Assembly: GCF_024181405.1 (NCBI RefSeq)
Contig: NZ_CP051302.1
Span: forward strand, 1,984,001-2,048,000
Length of the DNA stretch: 64,000 nucleotides
Reading direction: 5' to 3'
Source: Treponema denticola
GTDB taxonomy: Bacteria > Spirochaetota > Spirochaetia > Treponematales > Treponemataceae
Positions within the stretch are counted from its first letter, which is position 1, and every line of letters begins with the position of its first letter. Below the pieces are notes generated by a model. It saw only the letters and a list, made by a program, of their open reading frames with translations, did no database searches and was not told where the DNA came from. A program made the translations under genes and the position numbers. Below are positions 25,881 to 35,659 of the stretch, one piece after another.

Positions 25881-26549
25881 ATGTCAAAAGAAACTGTAAA
25901 AATATTATCGGTAGAGGACAGCGAGGATATAGCCTTCGGTATAAAAGAGTATTTATCCAAAAGAAATTTTGAGCTTACTCTTGCGGGCAGTATTGCCCAA
26001 GCAAAAAAAAGATTAAACAAAGATTTCGACTTGATAATTTTGGATATCAATTTACCGGATGGAGACGGAAGAAATTTTCTTAAATATATAAAGACTGAGA
26101 CGGATACTCCTGTAATTTTTTTAACGGTAAAGAACGATGAAAAAAATATCGTAGAAGGGCTTGATCTTGGAGCTGAAGATTATATTACAAAACCTTTTAA
26201 ACTTTCAATATTACATTCAAGGATAAATGCTGTTTTACGCAGAACAAGACATTCCTCAAATGAAATAATTGTTTTAGGTAAGTATAAACTGGATAAAAAT
26301 CAAAAAAGACTTTTTAAAAACGAAAAAGAAATCGAATTAAGCTTGCAGGAATTTAATCTTATGCTCTTATTTATGGAAAATGCAAATCAAACCCTTACCC
26401 GGCCCCGCCTCTTAGAATTAATTTGGGATTCAAAAGATAATTTTGTAAACGACAATACCTTGACTGCAACCGTAAGGAGACTCAGGCAAAAACTGGACGA
26501 ACCTCTATTAAAAACAATTCATGGAATAGGCTATAGGTTTGAATTATGA
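25881..26549 (+). CDS. OmpR-family response regulator
   Basis: The 222-aa protein has a receiver domain with phospho-acceptor Asp55 (LIILDINLPD), acidic pair near residues 12-13 and the conserved Lys in DYITKPFK, followed by an OmpR winged helix (LTRPRLLELIWDSK, DNTLTATVRRLRQKL, IHGIGYRFEL). It overlaps the histidine kinase gene by 4 bases. Its likely targets are its own operon or the ABC module 150 bases beyond the kinase, where a direct repeat of the right size is found. Confidence 0.93.
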   Translation: MSKETVKILSVEDSEDIAFGIKEYLSKRNFELTLAGSIAQAKKRLNKDFDLIILDINLPDGDGRNFLKYIKTETDTPVIFLTVKNDEKNIVEGLDLGAEDYITKPFKLSILHSRINAVLRRTRHSSNEIIVLGKYKLDKNQKRLFKNEKEIELSLQEFNLMLLFMENANQTLTRPRLLELIWDSKDNFVNDNTLTATVRRLRQKLDEPLLKTIHGIGYRFEL

Positions 26550-27775
26550 AAAGATTTTATACCAAAATCGGCATTTGCTCTTTATTTATAATTTTACTGT
26601 TTGTAAATTTTTTTGTAATTTTTATTTATAAAATAACCGAAAGGAATTTTTATTTAAACTTAGCACAAATAATCGGAGCAAGCAGCTCAATAGATGATAG
26701 TATAAATAGTGAAAACAACACACCCGATAATCAAGATAAACCCATTGAAAAAATTTTACTTTCAAGCTTAAAAACTAAAAACAAAACTAAAGAAGATGAA
26801 GGAAAAGAAATTTTAAGAAAACACGGATACATCAAAAGTTTTATCATTTTTAAAAATAAAGTTTATGACCTTTTTTTACTTTGTGGTCTATCCTCAATAA
26901 TAACGATTGCCTTATTTTTAGTTTACAACCGATACCAAAGTAAAAAATTAAAAAAAAGAATATCTTCTATTCTTTCTACAGCAGAAAAAATTAAAAAAGG
27001 AGATTATAAATTCTATAAGGAAAAAGAAGATGAGTTTTCTCTATTGGAGGATTCAATATATAAGAGCCTTATTCTTTTGACTGAAACCCGTTTGATTGCC
27101 TTAAACGATAAAGAAGAATATAAAGAAAACCTTGAAAACATAGCTCATCAACTTAAAATACCTATTACTTCAATAAATTTAATGCTCGAGCTTTTAGAAG
27201 ATAATAAAGCCGATAAGAATATTTTTAAGACTGCACATTTTCAAAAAATAAAAAAACAAATTACCCGTTTGGAACATTTAACTGAAGCGCTCTTAAAACT
27301 TGCCCGCCTTGATTCGGGAAGTATTGAAATGAAAAAAGAAGTCTTTTTACTTGAAGAATGTTTAATCAATTCTATGGAAAGCATCGAAGATAAGTTAAGA
27401 ATAAAAGGCCTTTTACCTCAACTAAGTTTAAACGGAATTAAAATAAAGGGAGACTTTTACTGGCTCTCCGAAGCTTTTTTAAATATAATAAAAAACTTTT
27501 CTGACCTTTATCCCAAAGTAAAAAATATTTCCATCTCTGCAAAAGAAAATACAGTTTATACCCAAGTTTCTTTTGAAAATGACGGACCCGAAATACCGGC
27601 TTCCGACTTAAAAAATATCTTCCGCCGCTTTTATAAGGGCCAAACAAATGAAGGCAATGGCTTCGGCATAGGCCTTGCGATGAGCCGAACTATCTTAAAA
27701 AAACACAATACCGAAATCCGAGCCGAAAACACAAAATCAGGTACGGTTTTTATTGTTAAATTTTATAAAGAATAA
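26546..27775 (+). CDS. Sensor histidine kinase
   Basis: The 409-aa kinase has transmembrane helices at about residues 10-30 and 108-128 that enclose an extracytoplasmic loop of roughly 77 residues. A HAMP-like linker follows. The H-box IAHQLKIPIT carries His201, and the ATPase domain shows the N-box region FLNIIKNF, ENDGPEIP, FRRFYKG and GFGIGLAMS. The loop is short and hydrophilic, so it may sense the neighbouring transporter rather than a free ligand, as in BceS-type kinases. It overlaps the regulator gene. Confidence 0.9.
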   Translation: MKRFYTKIGICSLFIILLFVNFFVIFIYKITERNFYLNLAQIIGASSSIDDSINSENNTPDNQDKPIEKILLSSLKTKNKTKEDEGKEILRKHGYIKSFIIFKNKVYDLFLLCGLSSIITIALFLVYNRYQSKKLKKRISSILSTAEKIKKGDYKFYKEKEDEFSLLEDSIYKSLILLTETRLIALNDKEEYKENLENIAHQLKIPITSINLMLELLEDNKADKNIFKTAHFQKIKKQITRLEHLTEALLKLARLDSGSIEMKKEVFLLEECLINSMESIEDKLRIKGLLPQLSLNGIKIKGDFYWLSEAFLNIIKNFSDLYPKVKNISISAKENTVYTQVSFENDGPEIPASDLKNIFRRFYKGQTNEGNGFGIGLAMSRTILKKHNTEIRAENTKSGTVFIVKFYKE

Positions 27776-27839
27776 GGGGTATCTTGCAAAAAGAGCTCCC
27801 GATAGTTTTTTTTAATTATTTTAAGTTTTTCTTTTCTTG

Positions 27840-27861
27840 TCACAAATTTATCACAATTATA
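27840..27861 (+). promoter_or_regulatory. Direct repeat upstream of the ABC module, possible regulator site
   Basis: TCACAAATTTA (27840-27850) is followed at once by TCACAATTATA (27851-27861), an 11-base repeat spaced as OmpR/PhoB-type regulators bind. It sits in the 149-base gap between the kinase and ATPase genes. A -35-like TTGTCA at 27837-27842 overlaps it. Confidence 0.45.
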
Positions 27862-27924
27862 AATTATTATAAGGCAGTTTAAAAAAACACGGATTATATG
27901 GCATATTAATAATCAGGAGGGCTT

Positions 27925-28578
27925 ATGCAGATATTAAAAACGGAAAATTTGACTAAGATTTATAACGATCAGGTGAGGGCCTTAAACGGCGTAAGTATTT
28001 CAATCGAACGGGGAGAATTTGTTGCGGTAATGGGCTCAAGCGGTTCGGGGAAATCAACTCTTTTACATATCTTGGGAGGAGTGGATAGTCCCACATCCGG
28101 TACGGTTTACATAGACGGAGAAGATATTTCAAACTTAAAAGAAAAGGACTTAGCTCTTTTTAGGAGAAGAAAGATAGGCCTTGTTTACCAATTCTTTAAT
28201 TTGATTCCCAATTTATCTGTAAAAAAGAATATTCTATTGCCCATCTTACTTGATAAAAAAAATCCGGATCAAAATTATTTTGATGAAATAGTTTCGGTAT
28301 TAGGATTAAAAGAAAAGCTAAATTCTTTTCCAAGTGAGCTTTCAGGAGGACAGCAGCAAAGAGTTGCTATTGCACGCAGCTTAATTTACCGTCCTTCAAT
28401 TCTTTTAGCAGACGAACCGACGGGAAACTTGGACAGAAAAAACAGCGATGAAATTATCGGCCTATTAAAATTATCGAATAAAAACTATAAGCAGACAATT
28501 ATTATGATAACCCATGACGAAAGAATTGCCTTAGAAGCCGATAGAATTATTAAAATCGAAGACGGAGAAATTTTATGA
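27925..28578 (+). CDS. LolD/MacB-type ABC ATPase
   Basis: The 217-aa ATPase has Walker A GSSGSGKSTLLHILGG, Q-loop VYQFFNL, signature LSGGQQQRVAIARSL, Walker B ILLADEPTGNLD and H-loop ITHD. The DEPTGNLD form is typical of LolD, MacB, FtsE and BceA ATPases. AGGAGGG lies upstream of the ATG. The gene overlaps the FtsX-type permease by 4 bases, and a two-component system precedes it, so the set resembles a BceRS-BceAB peptide-response module. Confidence 0.92.
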   Translation: MQILKTENLTKIYNDQVRALNGVSISIERGEFVAVMGSSGSGKSTLLHILGGVDSPTSGTVYIDGEDISNLKEKDLALFRRRKIGLVYQFFNLIPNLSVKKNILLPILLDKKNPDQNYFDEIVSVLGLKEKLNSFPSELSGGQQQRVAIARSLIYRPSILLADEPTGNLDRKNSDEIIGLLKLSNKNYKQTIIMITHDERIALEADRIIKIEDGEIL

Positions 28579-31262
28579 GCATTATCAGAGAATATACTTC
28601 AAATTATGTAAAAGTAAACAGAAAAAGCGGTATTGCTTTATTTCTTTCTATCACTGCAGCCGTAGTTTTAATAAACGCTTATATCTTTTTTGTGTACAGT
28701 GTTCTAATGGATTCTTTTAAGGCAATAAAAAAAACAAACCCTTGGGATGCTCAAACCTATGAGATTCCTATGAGCAAGGTCGGTATAGTAGAGCAAAACC
28801 AAAATGTAAAATCCATAAGTCTTGAAGGAGCAGATTATTGCGGTAAATTAAAAGAAGACAAGTCAAATAACTATATTTTTATCAGGAGCGGAGATAAAAG
28901 ATATTGGGATGATTTTTCGGGTAATGAATTTATAACGGAAGGAAGGCTTCCTCAAAACCCTAACGAAATAATTGTAAACAGCTTTTTTTTAAATCAAAAT
29001 CCGAATCTTAAAGTCGGGGATACAATAAAACTGAGCTTGGGTAAAAGAATGTACAAGGACAATGAACTTTTAGCCTTTGACTCTCCCATAAGCGGAGAAG
29101 AGTTTATCGAAAAAAAAGAAATCTCTCTTAAAATATGCGGTTCTTTTTTAAGTTTTCCCGGTATAAACCAAAGAGCATCTATGGGATTTTATCTTTTTGA
29201 TCCATCGTCATTAACAAAAGATGAAACCATTGCCGTAAATATTTTTTTAACTTCCAAATTAAATGCTTATAAAAAATTATTTGAAATTACTGAAAACTTA
29301 GGATTTGAGCGAAACAAAGACGGAAGCTATAAAATTTTTATAAATACTTCGCTTTTGGATATGTACGGAATAAAAGATCCCTTACGCAAGAGGCGTTCCG
29401 AAATGGAAAGTTTAATTTTAAAATTTTTAATCGGACTCATTATTTTAACCCTCATCTTTGTTTATCTTATCTACAATATCTTTGAAGTTTGGGCAGCAAA
29501 GAGAATTAAACAGATAGCCATGTTAAAAAGCATAGGCGCAGGAAAAGGACATATTTTTCATAGTATCTTATTTGAAGCTGCATTGTTAAGCATTCCTCCT
29601 ATTTTGACCGGTATTCTTTCAGGTATAGGTTTTAATATTTTTTTGTTTAAGCAAATTAATAAAATTGCAAATTCGGCTATGGCAGAAAACACCGATATTT
29701 TTTCGATGCCTCAATACGAATTCGGTATTTTACCGATTATTTTTGTTATAATATTTTCTTTTCTTACGGTACTCATAGCTTCGCTTATACCGGCTGTCAG
29801 GCTTTCAAAAATAAACATCATAGACTCATTAAAAGGAAATATAGAAAAATCAAAAAAATATAAACGAAAAATTTTTACCGATGGAGCTTGGGAAAAAGAA
29901 AACCGCAAAAATAATTTTAGAACATTTAGAGGCACGAGCAATGCAATTTTTATCTCATATATTTTACTCTTCAGCTTATTGACTTTAATTACCGTAAATT
30001 TTATTCGAGAAGATCATAAATATTATGAGTCAAAGAATGAAATAAAACTGAGCTATTGTTTGGTAAATGAAGATGAACAATTCGACTGCTCCGCTAAAAA
30101 TATTTTTTCTCCCATTCAAAACAGAGAAGAGTGTTTATCTTCTTACTATTATGTGTCTTTAGATTCTTGGTTCATTTGTTCCGATGAAAATATTTCCGCT
30201 CAGTTTAAAGAAGAGTCTTGGTTTGAACAAAAACATCAGGGAAGATATTTTTGGAAGGAAGGTAAAAGTAAAAAACTTAATGCAAAGATATATGGGCTTG
30301 ACAATGAAACCTTTAAAAAACTTTTAACTTCTATAGGCGAAGATGAAGCTTCTTATTATGCGGAAGATTTTTATAAGGCAATTCTTGTAAACCGCGTACA
30401 AAAGGATTGGCGCATTCCATATAGAAATTCACAGTTTATCCCCCTTCTCGATCCAAACATAAAAGAAATAAATTGTTCCTTACAAAAAAAATTAGAGCCT
30501 TCTACGGAATCTCAAAAAAAAGATAGTTCTAAAACTCAAGTTCCGATTCTTATCGGAAAAACAATAAGCGATACCGATTTAATAGAAACAAAGGTTCCGC
30601 TCTATTCCATTCTTTTAATCTTACCGATTGAAAAAGGTGAAAAACTCCGCAAAGCTCAAATTGCCTTTGATAAGGAAAACGCAGAATTCTTTCGAGACGG
30701 TCTTTTATATTCTCTCTTTTTAACAACGGAAAAAGAAAGTATAGTCCCTTTACGGAAAACCATTGAGCAGATAATGAAGCCCGCCCTGCGGGGAGAAAAT
30801 ATGTATTGGCAGTCAGACATCTTTATCGAAAAACTTTCAGCTGAAAGCAGCAATAATTTTTTTAAGGCCGTTTTTTTCTCATTTTTATTTTTGGTGCTGC
30901 TCGCAGGCTGCATAAACAGCTATTCTGCAATTATGCTTAATTTAAGAACACGAAAAAATGAGTTTGCAATTTTAAGATCCGTCGGGGCCGATTCAAATAT
31001 AATCACAAACCTTTTTTATAAGGAAGCAGCCGGCTTTTTAATCAAACCGCTCCTAAAAGCTCTTCCATTCTTTTTAGGTATTGCCGCAATTTTTATTATC
31101 AGATTTGATGAAGTTTTTGTTTTAAACTTTTTACTTTCGTTTAATTGGGGCTTTTTCTTATTTTACAGTCTGTGCTTAAGCGCCTCGATTATCATTTCAT
31201 ATCATTTCGGTAAAAAAGAAGTTACAGGAGGAGAAATAATAAGCGAGATAGATAAGTTTTAA
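28575..31262 (+). CDS. FtsX-family ABC permease, 895 aa
   Basis: The permease has one helix near residue 20-45, a first extracytoplasmic domain of about 230 residues, three helices between ~280 and ~420, a helix at ~460, a second large external domain of about 280 residues, and three helices to the C-terminus. The two FtsX blocks are visible around residues 290-420 and 760-890 (RTRKNEFAILRSVGADSNII). It is large for a BceB and has no separate membrane-fusion gene beside it. A mechanotransmission or lipid/peptide-removal role is inferred from the family. Confidence 0.85.
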   Translation: MSIIREYTSNYVKVNRKSGIALFLSITAAVVLINAYIFFVYSVLMDSFKAIKKTNPWDAQTYEIPMSKVGIVEQNQNVKSISLEGADYCGKLKEDKSNNYIFIRSGDKRYWDDFSGNEFITEGRLPQNPNEIIVNSFFLNQNPNLKVGDTIKLSLGKRMYKDNELLAFDSPISGEEFIEKKEISLKICGSFLSFPGINQRASMGFYLFDPSSLTKDETIAVNIFLTSKLNAYKKLFEITENLGFERNKDGSYKIFINTSLLDMYGIKDPLRKRRSEMESLILKFLIGLIILTLIFVYLIYNIFEVWAAKRIKQIAMLKSIGAGKGHIFHSILFEAALLSIPPILTGILSGIGFNIFLFKQINKIANSAMAENTDIFSMPQYEFGILPIIFVIIFSFLTVLIASLIPAVRLSKINIIDSLKGNIEKSKKYKRKIFTDGAWEKENRKNNFRTFRGTSNAIFISYILLFSLLTLITVNFIREDHKYYESKNEIKLSYCLVNEDEQFDCSAKNIFSPIQNREECLSSYYYVSLDSWFICSDENISAQFKEESWFEQKHQGRYFWKEGKSKKLNAKIYGLDNETFKKLLTSIGEDEASYYAEDFYKAILVNRVQKDWRIPYRNSQFIPLLDPNIKEINCSLQKKLEPSTESQKKDSSKTQVPILIGKTISDTDLIETKVPLYSILLILPIEKGEKLRKAQIAFDKENAEFFRDGLLYSLFLTTEKESIVPLRKTIEQIMKPALRGENMYWQSDIFIEKLSAESSNNFFKAVFFSFLFLVLLAGCINSYSAIMLNLRTRKNEFAILRSVGADSNIITNLFYKEAAGFLIKPLLKALPFFLGIAAIFIIRFDEVFVLNFLLSFNWGFFLFYSLCLSASIIISYHFGKKEVTGGEIISEIDKF

Positions 31263-31277
31263 GAATAAGGTGATCGG

Positions 31278-31315
31278 GCAAGGAGTTTAGAATAATTTAT
31301 AAGCTCCTTGCTCTC
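31278..31315. terminator. Hairpin between the FtsX gene and lplA
   Basis: GCAAGGAG (31278-31285) pairs with CTCCTTGC (31304-31311) in the gap between two convergent genes. The T-run is poor, so it is probably a weak bidirectional terminator. Confidence 0.5.
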
Positions 31316-31319
31316 ATAT

Positions 31320-32315
31320 TTACCTAAAAAACATTTCTATAAATTCGTCTTTTTCGATTGCACCGAAATAGGCTTTTAAATCGGTTTCCGCGAGTTTTTT
31401 GCTTACGGCATTTTTTTCGTATTCGCAGCCTTCCAAGAATTTTTCAATTTCGGCAACATCCTTTGTACCGAAAAAGTCTCCATGAATTTTTAAGCCGGAA
31501 ATCTTTGCATTTTTAACATTAAAAAATACTTCAATGCTTCCTATGGGGAACCTTTCATAGTGGGAGTATTCGGCCTTGGGAGAAGCTCCATAGTTCCATT
31601 CTTTAAGGGAAAACCTTTCGGCATATATTTTTTTTACACCCTCAAGCTCCGAAGCGGAAAGTTTGTATTCTACAGGTTCTTGACCTTCAAGTTCAAAGAT
31701 AGCTTTTAATAATTCGGCCTTAAAATCCGAAATCGAAATATCCCGCTTTAAGTGGGGCTTTATATTTGTAACCCTGGCCCGAACGCTTTTTACGCCCTTT
31801 GATTCAAGCTTTTCCTTACGCACATTAAGAGCTTTTGAAAGTTCTTCCAAGCGGACATCAAAAAGAATACAGCCGTTACTCAAAACCCTGCCCTGCCAAA
31901 CAGACTGTGAAGCACCGATACATTTTTGCCCGTCTATAGTAACATCATTTCTGCCGGAAAGCTCCGCCTTAACGCCGATTTTTTCCAAGGCATTTATAAT
32001 CGGAATATAGTAGCGTTTAAAATCAATCGTTTGATTTTCCTTTGTTTTTGCAACAAAAGAAAAATTTAAATTGCCGAGGTCATGATATACAGCCCCGCCT
32101 CCGGTTATGCGGCGGACAACCTTAAGATTATGCTCACTCACATAATCATCATTTACTTCCTGATAAGCATTTTGATTTTTACCTATAATTACGGCAGGCC
32201 CATTCTGCCATAAAAAAAAGTATTCATCGTTTTCAAGCGGCAGATGCCTAAAACAATATTCCTCAAAAGCCAAATTATATTCAGGATCATTTGAATAAGT
32301 TTCTAAGTATTTCAT
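31320..32315 (-). CDS. lplA: Lipoate-protein ligase A
   Basis: LplA attaches lipoate to lipoyl domains of 2-oxoacid dehydrogenases and GcvH. The 331-aa protein has the lipoate-binding motif RRITGGGAVYHDLGNLNFSF, the ligase segment DVTIDGQKCIGASQ with the catalytic Lys, and a C-terminal accessory domain. ATG 32315 is chosen since a TATAGT box ends 6 bases upstream, which excludes the longer TTG frame. It stands alone on the minus strand before the 32.4-35.9 kb operon's end. Confidence 0.93.
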   Translation of the reverse strand: MKYLETYSNDPEYNLAFEEYCFRHLPLENDEYFFLWQNGPAVIIGKNQNAYQEVNDDYVSEHNLKVVRRITGGGAVYHDLGNLNFSFVAKTKENQTIDFKRYYIPIINALEKIGVKAELSGRNDVTIDGQKCIGASQSVWQGRVLSNGCILFDVRLEELSKALNVRKEKLESKGVKSVRARVTNIKPHLKRDISISDFKAELLKAIFELEGQEPVEYKLSASELEGVKKIYAERFSLKEWNYGASPKAEYSHYERFPIGSIEVFFNVKNAKISGLKIHGDFFGTKDVAEIEKFLEGCEYEKNAVSKKLAETDLKAYFGAIEKDEFIEMFFR

Positions 32316-32321
32316 AAAATC

Positions 32322-32350
32322 ACTATACAATAAAATAAATTTTTATTCAA
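32322..32350 (-). promoter_or_regulatory. Leaderless-type promoter of lplA
   Basis: On the minus strand TTGAAT (32350-32345), a 17-base spacer and TATAGT (32327-32322) end 6 bases before the ATG at 32315. Confidence 0.6.
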
Positions 32351-32383
32351 TATAGAAATTCCAAAAGGAGTTTTAGAGTCACC

Positions 32384-34084
32384 CTATATCAACTGGTTAT
32401 TTACATATTTTTCATATAGGGCATGAGTTTGTAAAAGCTCCTCATGGGTACCGATTCCGGTTATCTTACCTCCGTCCAAAAATACAATCTTATCCGCACT
32501 GGTTACCGTTGAAAGACGATGAGCAATGATTACAATAGTTTTTTCGTTCTTTATAGAATCTAAAGTAGTCTTTACCAAAAGTTCATTTTCACTGTCCAAG
32601 CTTGCAGTTATTTCATCAAGGAGGAGAATATCCGGCTGTTTGATTAAGGCCCTTGCAATCATCAGGCGCTGGAGCTGTCCGCTTGAAAAGTTGCTTCCCC
32701 TTTCTTGCACAATGGTATTTAACTTTTCGGGTAAACTGTTTACATAATCATATATACCTGCTTTTTTAAGAGAGGCTTCTATAAGTTCGGGCGGAACAGG
32801 GCTGTCATTTCCGTAAGTAAGATTGTTAAGAATACTGTCTTCTGTCGTTGAGCTTATTTGCTGAACATAGCTTATTTTTTTACGCCAGTCCTTTAAGTCA
32901 AATTCGTTTATATCGGTGTTTCCAATACTGATTCTTCCTTCATATTCATTATAAAAGCGTTCCAACAAACTAAAAAGAGTAGACTTACCGCTTCCGCTCG
33001 GGCCTACAATGGCTATAGTTTTTTTAGGCTCTATCTCTAAAGACAAGTCCTTTAAAATTACCGCATCATCGTCATATTTAAATGAAACATTATCGAATTT
33101 AATGCTTTCGGTTTTTAAAACATCGCCCACCGGTCTTGTTCCAGTTTCTTCGGTTTCAAGTTCAAATATTTTTACGATATTATCCGATATTTCATTTAAG
33201 CTTTTTATATCCTTAAAAAAGTTTCCTATATTAACCATGGGTGTAATTATTTGAAAAAGATATAAACAAAATGCGATCAAAGCACCTATGGTCATTTCAT
33301 TTTTAGCAACCAACGAACCGCCGTATACAAAGATAAAAAACAGATTTAGTATAAAAATTGTCATAATGACAGGTTCTATACCGGCTTCGATTTTAACGGA
33401 TTTAACCGATAAGTTTTTTACTTCCGTATTTAGATTACCTATCCGCGTTGCTTCGGTTTTTTCGGCTGTATAACTTTTAACAAGTTTTATTTCTAAAAAA
33501 ATACTGCTTAAAGCACCGATAAGTTTATTGAGAGCTTCTTGATTTTTTTTGTACACCTTAGAGTTCATAGAGCTGATAGGCGAAATAACTATAACAAGGG
33601 CAAGCAAAGAACCCATCATCACTAAGGTGAGTTTCCAGCTTAAAACAAAAAGAACTGCAACACTTATGGAACTTATAGCTATCGATATCAGATGCATTGT
33701 AGTTGAAGTAAACAGGTCTTTTATTTTTTCGGTAAAGTTTAATATCTCGCTGCTTAATTCACTGGAATTTTTTTTGTTAAAAAATTTCATTTTAACACCG
33801 AAAATATGGTCTGCAATATCGGAGCGAAGTTTACAAGTCCACACAATAGCACTCTTATTAAATATATATCTGCCTATAACGCTTACCGCTGCCGAAATCA
33901 AAACCGCACAGGTTAATGTTATAAGATATTGTTTGCTTTCGTTTCCATCTAAAATAAGTTTAGCAAACCAAGGGATTGCAAAACTTACAACCGTTCCAAG
34001 CCCGACCAAGATACAGGCAAAAACAATAGATCCCATATTTATAGGAACCCTTTTTTTTAACTTCTTAAACGCCGATTTATCCAT
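32384..34084 (-). CDS. ABC exporter (fused permease-ATPase), end of the small-peptide operon
   Basis: The 566-aa half-transporter has six helices in residues ~1-300 and an ATPase domain with GPSGSGKSTLFSLL, signature FSSGQLQRLMIARAL (serine in place of the usual LSGGQ glycine), ILLLDEITASLD and IAHRLS. It has no N-terminal C39 peptidase, so any exported peptide must be cleaved by other means. GAGGAG precedes the ATG. It is the last of four minus-strand genes and would work as a homodimer. The neighbours are a 66-aa protein and two unknown proteins, which resembles peptide-export loci in plan. Confidence 0.85.
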   Translation of the reverse strand: MDKSAFKKLKKRVPINMGSIVFACILVGLGTVVSFAIPWFAKLILDGNESKQYLITLTCAVLISAAVSVIGRYIFNKSAIVWTCKLRSDIADHIFGVKMKFFNKKNSSELSSEILNFTEKIKDLFTSTTMHLISIAISSISVAVLFVLSWKLTLVMMGSLLALVIVISPISSMNSKVYKKNQEALNKLIGALSSIFLEIKLVKSYTAEKTEATRIGNLNTEVKNLSVKSVKIEAGIEPVIMTIFILNLFFIFVYGGSLVAKNEMTIGALIAFCLYLFQIITPMVNIGNFFKDIKSLNEISDNIVKIFELETEETGTRPVGDVLKTESIKFDNVSFKYDDDAVILKDLSLEIEPKKTIAIVGPSGSGKSTLFSLLERFYNEYEGRISIGNTDINEFDLKDWRKKISYVQQISSTTEDSILNNLTYGNDSPVPPELIEASLKKAGIYDYVNSLPEKLNTIVQERGSNFSSGQLQRLMIARALIKQPDILLLDEITASLDSENELLVKTTLDSIKNEKTIVIIAHRLSTVTSADKIVFLDGGKITGIGTHEELLQTHALYEKYVNNQLI

Positions 34085-34146
34085 AAATTAAGTTCTCCTC
34101 AACAAACTTTTATACAAAGCCATCTTATCAATTTCAGTATAAATAT

Positions 34147-34860
34147 TCAATAGCGGTATATATGCAATAAAGCTATAAGTATAAATTTACTGTCAAAAGA
34201 TAGTTTATCGAATCTTCTTAAAATGAGTTTTAAATCTTTTTCTTTATCTTTAATATCAGAATTTCCTATAAGAAACATTAAAAGAAGAAGCTCATATTCC
34301 GCATTTTCTTTTAAATTATTATAATGATATGAAAATTCTATGTCTGATATTAAAGACGATAATTCTTCTTTTGAAAACGCGGCAGAAAAACACAACAAAA
34401 AATAAATGTCAGACAAAGAAAAAGGAGTTTTTTTGCCGTTTATTATTTTTACCAAATTTTTATAATAATCTAAATTTTCAAGATGTTTATTTTGAATAAG
34501 GTCCTTTAATAATCGGGCGGAGGGATCTTCGGTAAAAGTTAGAAATTCTTTTTTATCTATATACTCAGGAATAGGAGTATCTAAAAAAGATTCTTTAAAC
34601 TGTGTATCGCTTAATAGACGGTCGGCAGTTATATAATTAAAGATATATGAGCGAGGGATGTCTTTAAATATTAGCCAATCACTAACCTGTTTTTTTGAAA
34701 AAAAACTATTTACTTCAGGGCAAAAAAAAGCATCTTTACCCATAAGCTTAGTATAAATTGAAAAAGTTTTAATAGATAGCAAATATGTTTTTAATGTTAT
34801 ACCTAATCTTGCTTTTTTGTGATACTTTTTTGAATACTTTTCGTATAAATGTAAGTCCAT
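34147..34860 (-). CDS. Unknown helical protein of the small-peptide operon
   Basis: I do not recognise this 237-aa protein. It is AT-rich in coding, mainly helical by composition, without signal peptide or clear membrane helix. The last 60 residues are hydrophobic-helical (ENAEYELLLLMFLIGNSDI, FDSKFILIALLHIYRY). GAGG lies upstream of the ATG, which is 6 bases past the stop of the upstream gene. It sits between another unknown protein and the exporter, so it probably belongs to the same process. Confidence 0.55.
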   Translation of the reverse strand: MDLHLYEKYSKKYHKKARLGITLKTYLLSIKTFSIYTKLMGKDAFFCPEVNSFFSKKQVSDWLIFKDIPRSYIFNYITADRLLSDTQFKESFLDTPIPEYIDKKEFLTFTEDPSARLLKDLIQNKHLENLDYYKNLVKIINGKKTPFSLSDIYFLLCFSAAFSKEELSSLISDIEFSYHYNNLKENAEYELLLLMFLIGNSDIKDKEKDLKLILRRFDKLSFDSKFILIALLHIYRY

Positions 34861-34866
34861 AATGTT

Positions 34867-35655
34867 TTACCTCAATAAAGAAATAACAAGCATTTGATGA
34901 TATATCTTATTAAATTGCTTATTCAGTATTATACTTATACCGCACTTATTTATATTTTGTTCCAAAAAAGCATCCAACAATACATAAGAGTTGTCTTTTA
35001 TTTTTCCGTCAAGCTCAATATTCAATAATTGACTTACCAATATTAATTCTGCAATTAAATCTATATTTTTTTCCGTTATCATTCTATCTAAAAGACTGTG
35101 AATAACAGCTCGCAGGTATTCTAAATTATCCGATAAAATTTGATGTTTACTCCTTCCCAACATAGTGAGATACATAATTTCATGCGTGAGTTCATATATA
35201 TCCATTATTTCAAAATTGCAGACTGAAAGTTTTTGATGTATAAGAGTATTTTCCAGTATCTTGTCATCCGGCAATTTAATTGAAGAGGAATTATTTAATA
35301 AAGATAGATACATAGAAAATTCCAGCTGTTCTCTATACGATAATAAATTTACACTATCCAATGCCGTTTTTGTAAAATTTTGCTCTTTATTAAAAAAAAT
35401 CATTAAAATGATCTTGCCGAAATCTTTTTGTGAAATGCTGTTAAAAATCGATTTCTTTTTTTGGATGTTTTTTAATTTAAAAGATATTTCGCTGTCTAAT
35501 TCATCATTATGATTTTTAAAAATAAAAGTAAAAAGCAATTCGGCTGAGACTTTATACACAAAACCTAATTTATATGAGATTTTTGCCAATTTTAGAAAAG
35601 TCATTAAATTAGATTTTATCCAACTTAACGATTTTTTACTTAAATTCTGATACAT
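34867..35655 (-). CDS. Unknown protein with an ELTHEIMYLTMLG motif (DUF6895-like)
   Basis: The 262-aa protein is helical and lacks a signal peptide. One segment, DIYELTHEIMYLTMLGR (about residues 154-170), resembles the YxLTHxxxYLTxxG motif I associate with DUF6895-type proteins; this is a motif-level impression, not a firm family match. The gene starts 4 bases after the 66-aa gene and ends 6 bases before the next, so the three are cotranscribed. The conserved Thr-His pair could be catalytic, but nothing proves this. Confidence 0.5.
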   Translation of the reverse strand: MYQNLSKKSLSWIKSNLMTFLKLAKISYKLGFVYKVSAELLFTFIFKNHNDELDSEISFKLKNIQKKKSIFNSISQKDFGKIILMIFFNKEQNFTKTALDSVNLLSYREQLEFSMYLSLLNNSSSIKLPDDKILENTLIHQKLSVCNFEIMDIYELTHEIMYLTMLGRSKHQILSDNLEYLRAVIHSLLDRMITEKNIDLIAELILVSQLLNIELDGKIKDNSYVLLDAFLEQNINKCGISIILNKQFNKIYHQMLVISLLR

Positions 35656-35659
35656 AATT

